Shown here: piece by piece, positions 56,082 through 63,652 of the stretch | How positions within the stretch are numbered: the first letter of the stretch is position 1 | Layout: the number at the start of each line of letters is the position of its first letter | Assembly: GCA_021372295.1 (NCBI GenBank) | Contig: JAJFUS010000033.1 | Coordinates: 1-64,000 of the forward strand | Origin: a bacterium | Lineage (GTDB): Bacteria > Armatimonadota > UBA5829 | DNA: 64,000 bases | Direction: 5' to 3' | Program-made: the position numbers and the translations under genes | The notes under the pieces: model-generated | Seen by the model: the letters and a program-made list of their open reading frames with translations, nothing else | Database searches by the model: none | What the model was told of the DNA's origin: nothing

Positions 56082-56999
56082 CTACAGCCTGCCGTCTTTG
56101 ATAATTATGACATTCAGCTTGTCGAGAAATCCGCTCTTCGCGTTTTCGGCAAGCAAAGCAGCGGAATCGGCATCGGAGATCACAGGATCGGAATTGAACC
56201 GTCCACCCGCCCTGCCGATTGCTCTGACGACCATCGGATTCTCGCCGGCGCGAGCATTGTTCTTAGCATCGGTCATGGATGTCGCGTAGGAGCATATCCC
56301 TCGCTCCAGGACAAAATCATGATCGACTTTCACCGTCCCCCACACTTCCGAACCGTCGCCCCGGCGAATTTTCGGGCTCATGCATCTGTCGAGCTTATAA
56401 CCCGTAGCGTCGAAAATGACCGAGGTGTATGGCTTGCCCTCAGTCGAGGGGCATACAGTCACCGGCTGATCGATCTCGACCTTTGAGGGCTTGATGTCTG
56501 GGTCGAGAGTGACATTGACTTCCGCGGCGGCGGCCGGTTGAGTCAAAGCCTGATCCAGCAGCACCGAACCTGGGCTGTACTGCCCATACATTGGAGCGCG
56601 AACGGTCACCACGACCATGGTATCGCCTTCGAACTTCTCCTTGCGCTCGTCGACAACCTCAACGTTCTTGACGTAGCCCTCGATCCTCTGGCGGATTACG
56701 GCGTCTTCCATGTAATCCTTGCCAGTGGCTTCAAAGCTGATGGTCGTCCCCTCGATAGCTTGCAGCAAGTTGGCAATAGCCTGCATCCTGGCATAGCCTT
56801 TAGCCTTAAGATATGCCTTTGCTCTGTTGGGCTCATCCACAGGCGAAGGCATCACGCCCTCGCCGGTCGCGGTGTAGATGAGGTCGGTCCAGTTGATTTG
56901 CGACTTGCCGTTAAACTTCTCCACGCTGGGACTACACACGCCCTGCGAAACCAAAACCGCACACAATACCAATGCAAATATTATGCTTTTCATAGCCAT
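56082..56999 (-). CDS. Exported LPP20-like envelope protein
   Basis: A 305-aa protein with a signal peptide (about residues 1-22). Residues 55-150 look like the LPP20/FlgT-type domain: NRAKAYLKAKGYARMQAIAN and IEGYVKNVEVVDERKEKFEG with VVVTVRAPMYG. A C-terminal domain of about 115 residues is shared with the protein at 54141. It may be an outer-membrane-associated lipoprotein-like factor, although no lipobox is clear. Function unknown. Confidence 0.65.
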   Translation of the reverse strand: MAMKSIIFALVLCAVLVSQGVCSPSVEKFNGKSQINWTDLIYTATGEGVMPSPVDEPNRAKAYLKAKGYARMQAIANLLQAIEGTTISFEATGKDYMEDAVIRQRIEGYVKNVEVVDERKEKFEGDTMVVVTVRAPMYGQYSPGSVLLDQALTQPAAAAEVNVTLDPDIKPSKVEIDQPVTVCPSTEGKPYTSVIFDATGYKLDRCMSPKIRRGDGSEVWGTVKVDHDFVLERGICSYATSMTDAKNNARAGENPMVVRAIGRAGGRFNSDPVISDADSAALLAENAKSGFLDKLNVIIIKDGRL

Positions 57000-57008
57000 C
57001 CTCCAAAT

Positions 57009-57031
57009 GAGAAGTTAGAGGTTAGGATTGC
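57009..57031. repeat. Short degenerate heptamer repeat upstream of the LPP20-like gene
   Basis: GAAGTTA (57011-57017), GAGGTTA (57018-57024) and a decayed third unit GGATTGC. Weak by itself; it resembles the other heptamer families in this window in unit length. Confidence 0.35.
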
Positions 57032-57033
57032 CT

Positions 57034-57852
57034 CTATTTGAGAGCGATTTCTATTGCTGATCCACTGCTGATGATGATACAAATCTTTTTCTTGCCTATA
57101 TGCAGGCCGGCGATATTCTCGCGAAACTCGCTCCTATTTAATTTAGACTTAACTAATAGTTCACCATCGCCATTTTTAAACGATTCATGCAAAATCTCTA
57201 CACATCCTCTGGTCTGGCGCACAAGTTTTTTGATTGAGAAAAATTCATCGTAAGTGACTGGCTCGCATCTGAGAGTAATCGGGTGGCCGCTGTTAACCTG
57301 ATCGACCCATTGCGCGATTACATGACTTGTGAACCCGATCTTATCGTTATTGATGAGCATCTCGCCCGCCTTGATGAGAGCACGGTTCGCACAGTCTTGA
57401 TAACCGGCAAAACCGGCCACCGGCACGTTAATCGGTTCGGCGGCATAAAGCACCTCACCGGTCTGAATCCATATAGCCTTGGCCGAAAAATGCGCTACTG
57501 CCGACTTCACATCCAGACCCTTGATACCAGGCAGGATCTCAGCCCTGGCTGACCCGACGATCAATATATCCGGAAGCGGAGAAATACCGAAGCCTTTGTC
57601 CTTGAGCGCCCTGGTCAGACCGTCTCCGCTTAAAGTATCAATCTCTGAAATCGAGCCGAGATTGTCTTCTCGAACCGCAATGCCGATCCGCGGCCGCTCC
57701 ATGTGATCCAGTAGCGCTAAGGCCGCCCGGCTTTTAGCATCTTCGCTTTGAGCCATTAGCGATATTCCATCTCCAGAATGAACAAGAGACGCCAAGTCCA
57801 TCATCAGAATCACAGCCACTGCACAAATTCGGAAAGCTCTCAAGTCGATCAC
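57034..57852 (-). CDS. Exported protein, CsgG/FlgT-like, unknown
   Basis: A 272-aa protein with a signal peptide (about residues 1-26). The middle part (RPRIGIAVREDN, PLPDILIVGSARAEILP, AKAIWIQTGEVLYAAEPINV) resembles curli/flagellar assembly helper lipoproteins such as CsgG-associated or FlgT proteins, which detect or form outer-membrane assemblies. The resemblance is by pattern only. It is the first gene of the minus-strand group of four exported proteins. Confidence 0.5.
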   Translation of the reverse strand: MIDLRAFRICAVAVILMMDLASLVHSGDGISLMAQSEDAKSRAALALLDHMERPRIGIAVREDNLGSISEIDTLSGDGLTRALKDKGFGISPLPDILIVGSARAEILPGIKGLDVKSAVAHFSAKAIWIQTGEVLYAAEPINVPVAGFAGYQDCANRALIKAGEMLINNDKIGFTSHVIAQWVDQVNSGHPITLRCEPVTYDEFFSIKKLVRQTRGCVEILHESFKNGDGELLVKSKLNRSEFRENIAGLHIGKKKICIIISSGSAIEIALK

Positions 57853-57979
57853 CTCGCCTACACGTCATTCTATCACAAACACACTTATTCGCGGGCAAAC
57901 CATGCATTACCCATTGCCTAAGAATGGGCAGTTGTGCTATCTTTGATTATACTCACTAAGACGAATTGAGGCTTTTTTA

Positions 57980-58678
57980 ATGTCCAGGGCGCACGAAAAC
58001 TGGTTGTTTGTAGGTGTTATTTTTATTGCAATTCTGCTGACTGGCCGTCCCACGGCCATTATGGCTAATGAGCGTTTCGATCTTATTGCAGACGCGGCAG
58101 GATTTACAATCGCGGTTTTAGGGCTGCTGATGCGTGTTGTGTCTCGTGACTGGAAACTGGTGCACGGCCAAGACACCCTTGTAACGACGGGCCCCTACTC
58201 AATGGTTCGCAATCCGATGTATGTAGGGAGCTTCCTTGCCGGCTTCGGTATATGTCTGGTGCTCGGCAGCACAATTTTTGCCATCATCTTCACAGTGTGC
58301 TTTTTTGCCGTACATATCTCAATCGCCCGCCGGGAGAAGCGCTATCTCATTACCTGTTGGCCGGATGAATATTCACAGTATATGGCGGACGTCCCGGAAT
58401 GGATTCCTTCGTGCAAAAGGATCTTCGATTTCCTGTTCCGTTCCGGCAGGCACCTATCGACTATCCCTGGAGCTTTCATAAGGGAACGAAGTTCCATCTG
58501 CGGTGTGCTTATCGGAGCATGCCTGGCAGAAGTGGCTGCAGATACTATCTTGAGAGGCTGGGCAAGAACACACGCCGAGGCGATTATCTTGTTGGGCGTC
58601 GTTTTTGCGCTTAGTTTGACCTGGATTGTCGCCGGAAAACTCTATAACCTCCCCGGTTTTGCAAAATATCGAGTTTGA
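57980..58678 (+). CDS. Isoprenylcysteine methyltransferase-like membrane protein
   Basis: A 232-aa membrane protein with four to six helices. The motif GPYSMVRNPMYVGSFLAGFG and the later REKRYLITCWPDEYSQYM are the SAM-binding signature of the ICMT/PEMT family. Bacterial members methylate lipids or small molecules, but targets are rarely known. The start at ATG 57980 lacks a strong ribosome site. A C-terminal extension of two helices is beyond the usual core. Confidence 0.78.
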   Translation: MSRAHENWLFVGVIFIAILLTGRPTAIMANERFDLIADAAGFTIAVLGLLMRVVSRDWKLVHGQDTLVTTGPYSMVRNPMYVGSFLAGFGICLVLGSTIFAIIFTVCFFAVHISIARREKRYLITCWPDEYSQYMADVPEWIPSCKRIFDFLFRSGRHLSTIPGAFIRERSSICGVLIGACLAEVAADTILRGWARTHAEAIILLGVVFALSLTWIVAGKLYNLPGFAKYRV

Positions 58679-58731
58679 TGCGCTTCGGGCACAATATCGC
58701 GCCTTACTGCGTATAATCTACCAGGCGGCGC

Positions 58732-58760
58732 TTGATCGCGTCACGCTCATCTGCTATCCT
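58732..58760 (+). promoter_or_regulatory. Probable promoter of the cyclophilin gene
   Basis: TTGATC (58732-58737), a 17-nt spacer, then TATCCT (58755-58760), 38 bp before the cyclophilin start codon. A second TATAAT lies at 58712-58717 but lacks a good -35. Confidence 0.45.
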
Positions 58761-58797
58761 GAGTTAGAATATATTGGTCAGAGGTTCCCCTAAACAA

Positions 58798-59430
58798 ATG
58801 AAAAGATGGATTATCGTCGCAGCGCTGCTTGCCGGAATGATCGGCGCCTATCAATGGACTTCCGAGACAAAAACTGAGCCTACGCGCAAAGAAGTAGTAA
58901 AACCGCCTGCTTCGCCGCCGGAAAAGCAAGCGACTATGACCCCCGGTCGAGTGGTCGAACTGCACACAACAAAAGGACAGATCGACTTTGTGCTCTTCGA
59001 GAAAGACTGCCCCGTTACAACGAAGCGGATCGCCGACCTGGTCACCAAGGGATCTTATAATGGAATCGAGTTCAATCGCATTGTGCCGCGGCGCTTGATT
59101 CAGACAGGACCCGCTAAAGGGAACAAATCGTTGGAGAGGATTGGCCGAGAGTTCGCCGACGGGCTCATTCACACAAAGGGCACTGTGGGAATGGCTCGAA
59201 TGGACGACCCTAATAGCGCAACCAGTGTCTTTTATATATTGATCGAGCCTATGCCGTGGTTGAACTACGAATACACCTCATTCGGCCGACTGATCCGTGG
59301 AATGGATGTTGTAATCTCAATAAGAAAAGGCGATATAATAAAGAGCGCCAAACTGCGCCCATTCACCGATTTGGACAAAAAAGCGCTGAATGAAGTGCTT
59401 AAAACCGAATCGGAGAGACGGGTAAACTAG
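58798..59430 (+). CDS. Membrane-anchored cyclophilin-type peptidyl-prolyl isomerase
   Basis: A 210-aa protein. A membrane anchor (about residues 4-20) precedes a Thr/Pro/Lys linker and a cyclophilin domain: VELHTTKGQIDFVLFEKDCP, YNGIEFNRIVPRRLIQTGP, GTVGMARMDDPNSATSVFYI and YTSFGRLIRGMDVV. It should assist folding outside the cytoplasm. ATG 58798 is the start; a TTG-based extension is rejected. The next, very short gene begins 22 bp later. Confidence 0.88.
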   Translation: MKRWIIVAALLAGMIGAYQWTSETKTEPTRKEVVKPPASPPEKQATMTPGRVVELHTTKGQIDFVLFEKDCPVTTKRIADLVTKGSYNGIEFNRIVPRRLIQTGPAKGNKSLERIGREFADGLIHTKGTVGMARMDDPNSATSVFYILIEPMPWLNYEYTSFGRLIRGMDVVISIRKGDIIKSAKLRPFTDLDKKALNEVLKTESERRVN

Positions 59431-59452
59431 GGATTCGTGAGGAGGGTCGCCA

Positions 59453-59611
59453 GTGGAAGAAATTACAAAACAGAAGTTTACGGTCACAATCGAGTGGTCT
59501 CCTGAATCGGGACAAAGAGTCACTGAAGGCGACATAAAGGAAGCCGTCGAAGAGCTGGCGCTGGATGTAGACGAAGACGCAGTCGTCGAAGTTGAGGAAA
59601 CTTTTGGTTAG
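59453..59611 (+). CDS. Small acidic protein, unknown (52 aa)
   Basis: A 52-aa protein starting at GTG 59453 after GAGGAGGG, a strong ribosome site. About a third of residues are Asp or Glu (for example EAVEELALDVDEDAVVEVEE), and the N-terminal half is beta-like (KQKFTVTIEWSPESGQ). It overlaps the start of the MoeA-like gene by 20 bp. No family was recognised. The ribosome site and overlap make it a real gene rather than chance. Confidence 0.65.
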   Translation: MEEITKQKFTVTIEWSPESGQRVTEGDIKEAVEELALDVDEDAVVEVEETFG

Positions 59612-60500
59612 GACTGACTCCGAAACTGCCAGCGGCGTCACGCTCGACTTGCCCCGCGCGAGAGAATGCGCAATCGAATCGGTCAGCCTCATTGGGTCGG
59701 AACAGGCAGGTATTATCAACACATTCGGCAAAACGCTGGCCGAATCCATAGATGGCGAAGAGATTATCTCGAAAGGGACTGTAATCGGGCCTAGTGAGAT
59801 GTCGATGCTTGCGCGCATGGGAAAGCCGGGAATCGCGGTCAGGCGAAAACCGAAAGTCGCTGTAATCACCACTGGCGCCGACGTGGTTGAGATCGTCGAG
59901 GATATAAGGCCGGGACAGGTTAGAAATGTCGCTCGATACGAGATTGTCGGCATGGTGCTGGAGTCCGGCTGCGAAGTCGGCCGCCTGATACATGTCAGAG
60001 ATGAGGCGTCTGGGCTGGAAAAAGCGATATCGGAAAGCTTGGGGTCGGACGCGATAATTATTGCGCTCGGATCGAAAGATAGTCATGAGATTGCCGTCAC
60101 CGCGCTCAAGAACCTGGGAGACATACGCTTTGCTCAAGTGCGTCTGGCTCCAGGCTTCGCGACTGCATTCGCAATGGTGGAGGGAAGACCCGCGTTTATC
60201 GTGCCGGAAGCGGCGGCGCTGGAATCGTTTGAAGCCCTGATAAGACCGGCTCTTCTCACAATGCTGGGACGCACGGCGGTCGACAGGAAAAAAGTCACCG
60301 CCACAATAAGCGCCGCGGTGAAACTCGACTCTAAGCTGACCCATTATATTCGCGCCTTAACGGTTTTTGAAGACGGCCGCTATGTCGTCAAACCGTTCGA
60401 TTCACATAGACACGAGTGTTTGAATTCGCTGATAGTCGTTGGGGCGAATGTCGAATCGGTGAGGCGCGGCGATGAAGTTGAAGTGATGATGCTGGCCTGA
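59592..60500 (+). CDS. Divergent MoeA-like (molybdopterin-binding fold) protein
   Basis: A 302-aa protein starting at TTG 59592 (TTG 59604 possible). It resembles the MogA-like and C-terminal domains of MoeA: VGMVLESGCEVGRLIHV and VRLAPGFATAFAMVEGRPAFIVP, then a small beta domain at the end. The normal molybdate-insertion motifs are lost: the TSGGVS-like and GNP loops read ALGSKDS and PEAAALES, and the N-terminal MoeA region is largely absent. It may have a role other than molybdopterin synthesis. No other molybdenum cofactor genes are nearby. Confidence 0.6.
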   Translation: MRKLLVRTDSETASGVTLDLPRARECAIESVSLIGSEQAGIINTFGKTLAESIDGEEIISKGTVIGPSEMSMLARMGKPGIAVRRKPKVAVITTGADVVEIVEDIRPGQVRNVARYEIVGMVLESGCEVGRLIHVRDEASGLEKAISESLGSDAIIIALGSKDSHEIAVTALKNLGDIRFAQVRLAPGFATAFAMVEGRPAFIVPEAAALESFEALIRPALLTMLGRTAVDRKKVTATISAAVKLDSKLTHYIRALTVFEDGRYVVKPFDSHRHECLNSLIVVGANVESVRRGDEVEVMMLA

Positions 60501-60508
60501 CAATACAT

Positions 60509-60540
60509 TACCGCCGAGCGGATATGTCCACTCGGCGGCA
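60509..60540. terminator. Bidirectional hairpin between MoeA-like gene and fliA
   Basis: CCGCCGAG (60511-60518) pairs with CTCGGCGG (60531-60538) around a 12-nt loop, between two convergent genes. Stable stem, no strong T-run on either side. Confidence 0.5.
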
Positions 60541-60569
60541 GCTTCCTCTCTCTCCCTGTCTCCAAACTT

Positions 60570-61328
60570 CTATACGGCCAATGCAAAGCACGCGGAGGTG
60601 CGGCTCAGCTTGCCGGAAAGCCTCAGGACGGCTTTCGTATGAATCTGGCAAACACGCGACTCCGTAACCCCCAACACTGCAGCGATTTCTTTCTGGGTCA
60701 GGTTTTCGTAATAATACAAGGCGACAACCTGCTTTTCGCGCTCAGGAAGTTCGTCAATCGACCTGGCCAAGAGTCTCTTCTGATCCGCACGCTCGGCACA
60801 TGAGGCGGGGTCGTCGAACTCGTCACCCGAGCGGGCAAGTATATCGCCTCCGCTGGCGATCATCTCGTCAAGTGAAAGCAGCGCCGACTGACCGACATCG
60901 GCAAGCATTCTCTCCAGATAGATGACGTCTATGCCCAGATATTCCGCCACTTCGATATCGTTCGGAGGACGCTTGAGCTGCATTTCCAGCCGCGCGTAGG
61001 CGTCGCGGAGAACGGTCTCATTCTTTCTGACCGACCTCGGCGTCCAGTCAAGACTTCTGATGACGTCGATCACCTCGCCGCGTATCCGGGTAAGCGCATA
61101 AGTCTCGAATTTGACATTGCGCTCAGGGTCGAACTTCTCGATGGCGTCAATAAGCCCGACCACGGCGTGACCGATCAGGTCTTCATAACCTAACGCGCCC
61201 GACGGCGACAGATTGAGCCGGTCGACGGCATACTTCGCCAGGTAGGCGTATTCAGAGATAAGACCGTCCCTGGCCTCTTCGCTGCCGTTCAGTTTGTACT
61301 CACGCCACAGCTTTCCTCGCTGATCCAT
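60570..61328 (-). CDS. fliA: Flagellar sigma-28 factor FliA
   Basis: A 252-aa sigma factor of the FliA/WhiG type. Region 2: YAYLAKYAVDRLN, GYEDLIGHAVVGLIDAIEKF and FETYALTRIRGEVIDVIRSL; region 3: WTPRSVRKNETVL and PPNDIEVAEYLG; region 4: LPEREKQVVALYYYENLTQK with GVTESRVCQIHTKAVLRL. It directs late flagellar and chemotaxis promoters. It ends the flhA-flhF-flhG-x-fliA run. A C-terminal short tail follows region 4. Confidence 0.93.
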   Translation of the reverse strand: MDQRGKLWREYKLNGSEEARDGLISEYAYLAKYAVDRLNLSPSGALGYEDLIGHAVVGLIDAIEKFDPERNVKFETYALTRIRGEVIDVIRSLDWTPRSVRKNETVLRDAYARLEMQLKRPPNDIEVAEYLGIDVIYLERMLADVGQSALLSLDEMIASGGDILARSGDEFDDPASCAERADQKRLLARSIDELPEREKQVVALYYYENLTQKEIAAVLGVTESRVCQIHTKAVLRLSGKLSRTSACFALAV

Positions 61329-61348
61329 GCTACATCAACCTCTCCAAA

Positions 61349-61576
61349 TCACGACTTGCTCTCTTCGCTCTCTTCGTCCTGGATCGAGTTCTTCATCACG
61401 GCAATCAGCATATTGCCCAGATAACCCAACACTATCCAGCATACGAAAAACGATCCGATAGACTTTGCGACAATCCAAATCAAGTCCTCGCCGGCCAGCC
61501 ACAACGCCGCACCGACCGAAAGAAACATAACCAACCCGAGCACCAGGCTTATCAGCTTCCACACGGGCTGAACCAT
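61349..61576 (-). CDS. Small membrane protein in the flagellar operon, unknown
   Basis: A 75-aa protein starting MVQPVWKLISLVLGLVMFLS with two membrane helices (about residues 7-27 and 33-57) and an acidic tail (DEESEESKS). The start overlaps the flhG stop by a few bases; the longer open frame adds residues that overlap flhG. It lies between flhG and fliA, so a role in flagellar placement or export is possible. No family was recognised. Confidence 0.65.
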   Translation of the reverse strand: MVQPVWKLISLVLGLVMFLSVGAALWLAGEDLIWIVAKSIGSFFVCWIVLGYLGNMLIAVMKNSIQDEESEESKS

Positions 61577-61577
61577 C

Positions 61578-62453
61578 CTAAGCCTCCACCAGTTCCGCCA
61601 ATTCCAGAGAATCTGGCACAAACTCCCGCCTACGAATGCGGTCATCCAGCTTGATCGCCATCTTCTTCAGCCACGGCCCCACCGCGCAGTGCGGCGACGA
61701 AAGCACCAATGGCTTCTGAGTGCGAATCGCCCAACCCACTGTTGCGTCACTGGGCAGATACTCATGCCTCTGGAAACTCCTGCCAAGAAACCGCTCGCAT
61801 ATATTCTTCAGGCCGTCAGCAACAGACGAAGCCTGCGACGGTGACGAGCAGCAGTTGGCAACCAAAGTAATCTCGGCATCCGGTATTTTCGACAGCAACA
61901 CTTTCATTGCGGCATAAGAATCCGTAATGGACGTCGGTTCGGGCGTGGTCACCATCATTACTTCGTCCGCAAATGCCAGGATCGACCCGATAGATCGATC
62001 TATGCCCGGCGATGTGTCGATCACAACAACCTCGCCGTCGGACGCCGTTCTCAAAACAAAATCTATTAAGCTGACCCCGGCTTCTCCATCGAGGTTCGCC
62101 ATATCTTCCAAACCCGATCCCGACGACAGCAGCTTCAGGCCTTCAGGGCCATTCGCCCAGGCGTCGGAGGCATCCACTCGACCCCGAAGAACATCATTGA
62201 GCGTATGCCTGGGAGCCATTCCAAGCAAGACTTCAGCGTTCGACAGGCCGAAATCGGCATCCACAAGCCGCACGCGCCGTCCCGACCTCGCCAGCAGCAG
62301 CGCAAGGTTCACCGCGACGCTGGTCTTACCCACGCCGCCCTTACCGCTGGTGACGGCTATGGTGTAAAGCCTGGGCGACCTTATGTCGGAGCCGCAGCAC
62401 ATAACCCTGTCTCGAACAAGCATCCTTAAAGCCTCGGCCTGGTCAAGCATCAA
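61578..62453 (-). CDS. flhG: Flagellar number regulator FlhG (MinD/ParA ATPase)
   Basis: A 291-aa MinD-type ATPase. The deviant Walker A is TSGKGGVGKTSVAVNLALLL, with LVDADFGLSNAEVLLG and VVIDTSPGID. An N-terminal region (DQAEALRMLVRDR) resembles the FlhG activation helix, which stimulates FlhF GTPase. It limits flagellar number and controls placement. It overlaps flhF by 4 bp. Confidence 0.93.
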   Translation of the reverse strand: MMLDQAEALRMLVRDRVMCCGSDIRSPRLYTIAVTSGKGGVGKTSVAVNLALLLARSGRRVRLVDADFGLSNAEVLLGMAPRHTLNDVLRGRVDASDAWANGPEGLKLLSSGSGLEDMANLDGEAGVSLIDFVLRTASDGEVVVIDTSPGIDRSIGSILAFADEVMMVTTPEPTSITDSYAAMKVLLSKIPDAEITLVANCCSSPSQASSVADGLKNICERFLGRSFQRHEYLPSDATVGWAIRTQKPLVLSSPHCAVGPWLKKMAIKLDDRIRRREFVPDSLELAELVEA

Positions 62454-63652
62454 GCAACCTCCACAACTACTCGGGCCATCTTGCCCGCTTCAGCAAAATC
62501 TATATCCTGCGGGACATTCTGCCCCGCCGTCATACACGATATTCCGAGCCCGGTCGACAAAGGCAGATTGATTACACAGCCCCGGTTCGGCGACTCGTCC
62601 AGCTTAGTGATAATCAGGCGCGTCGGCGAGAGCACTTTGAACTTCTCAACGGCCTCGCGCTGAATTTCCGGCGACAAAGACGCCGCAATCACTAGATGGG
62701 TCTGGGTGGGCGACGCCGCGTCCACAAACGCCTTAAGCTCCTGCAGATGTTCGTCGCTGCGCTGACTGCGCCCGACCGTATCGATCAGGACAACGTCTTT
62801 GTCCTGGTGCCTGGCGACACCGGCAGTCACTTCTTCGGGCGATAGAGCAATCTCAATCGGCACACCCATAATGCGGGCATAAGTGCGAAGCTGCTCGACA
62901 GCGCCAATGCGGTAGGTATCAGCCGTGACCAGCGCGACTTTCTTCCCCTGCTCCAATGAATACTTTGCGGCAAGTTTCGCCAGTGTGGTGGTTTTCCCCA
63001 CCCCTGTGGGGCCAACTACCGCTATTACCTGGCGGCTGTCCAAAACCGTCGGCATCGCAAAACCTTGAATCTTGGCCGCAAGCATCGAGGCGAGCTGAGT
63101 CGGGTCTTCTATATGAAGAAGGTCGGAAAGCAAATTGCGGGCGATATTTTCGTCGACTCCGACTCTCATCAATAATGGCTTACTCAAATTGCCAGCCGGG
63201 CGCTCATGACTACTCTGTATGCCCTGTCCGCTCAGAAGCCTTTCAACGACAGAGCTGAGTTCTCTAAGCTCGGAGCGGAGCTGACTGACTTCCGAACTCG
63301 AATCATGCGCGACGGCGGTTGCGCCGCCATATAATCTGGCCGCAAGCGGAGCGGCCGAAGGCACGCTCTGCGGAACACTCGGCATGGTCAACGGCTCGCT
63401 CTGGAAACTGAACGACCCAACGGGCTGAGCCTGCGGCAGCGTAGTCTCCGCTCTCCACTCTCCACTCTCCACTCTTTGCTCTCCACTTTCTACAGCGGCC
63501 ATCAGTTCAACTCTGTCATGACCGCCCAAGCCCAGAAGTCCACCGGACTTCACGTGCTTGGTGTTGAGCACCACCGCGTCCTCGCCAAGTTCCACTTTTG
63601 CGAGCATCAGCGCTTCCTGCATTGTTGGGGCCTCAAAGGTCTTAATTCGCAT
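62450..63652 (-). CDS. flhF: Flagellar placement GTPase FlhF
   Basis: A 400-aa SRP-type GTPase. The B domain opens MRIKTFEAPTMQEALMLAK; the NG domain has VVGPTGVGKTTTLAKLAAKY, VALVTADTYRIGAVEQLRTY, VVLIDTVGRSQRSDEHL and IITKLDESPN. It recruits flagellar proteins to the membrane at the chosen site. Odd: residues 54-69 (VESGEQRVESGEWRAE) come from an in-frame run of GAGAGTG heptamers in the linker between B and N domains. It overlaps flhA by 11 bp. Confidence 0.94.
   Translation of the reverse strand: MRIKTFEAPTMQEALMLAKVELGEDAVVLNTKHVKSGGLLGLGGHDRVELMAAVESGEQRVESGEWRAETTLPQAQPVGSFSFQSEPLTMPSVPQSVPSAAPLAARLYGGATAVAHDSSSEVSQLRSELRELSSVVERLLSGQGIQSSHERPAGNLSKPLLMRVGVDENIARNLLSDLLHIEDPTQLASMLAAKIQGFAMPTVLDSRQVIAVVGPTGVGKTTTLAKLAAKYSLEQGKKVALVTADTYRIGAVEQLRTYARIMGVPIEIALSPEEVTAGVARHQDKDVVLIDTVGRSQRSDEHLQELKAFVDAASPTQTHLVIAASLSPEIQREAVEKFKVLSPTRLIITKLDESPNRGCVINLPLSTGLGISCMTAGQNVPQDIDFAEAGKMARVVVEVA
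63444..63490 (-). repeat. Heptanucleotide repeat (GAGAGTG)x6-7 inside flhF
   Basis: On the minus strand: GAAAGTG, GAGAGCA, AAGAGTG, GAGAGTG, GAGAGTG, GAGAGCG, then a decayed unit. It keeps the flhF frame and encodes two similar peptides (VESGEQR and VESGEWR). The family also occurs at 16694-16721 and 41057-41084. Confidence 0.85.

Noticed and set aside
61335-61562. Alternative frame in the fliA-flhG gap
   Set aside because: Overlaps the two-helix membrane protein in another frame; Arg-rich and without a ribosome site.
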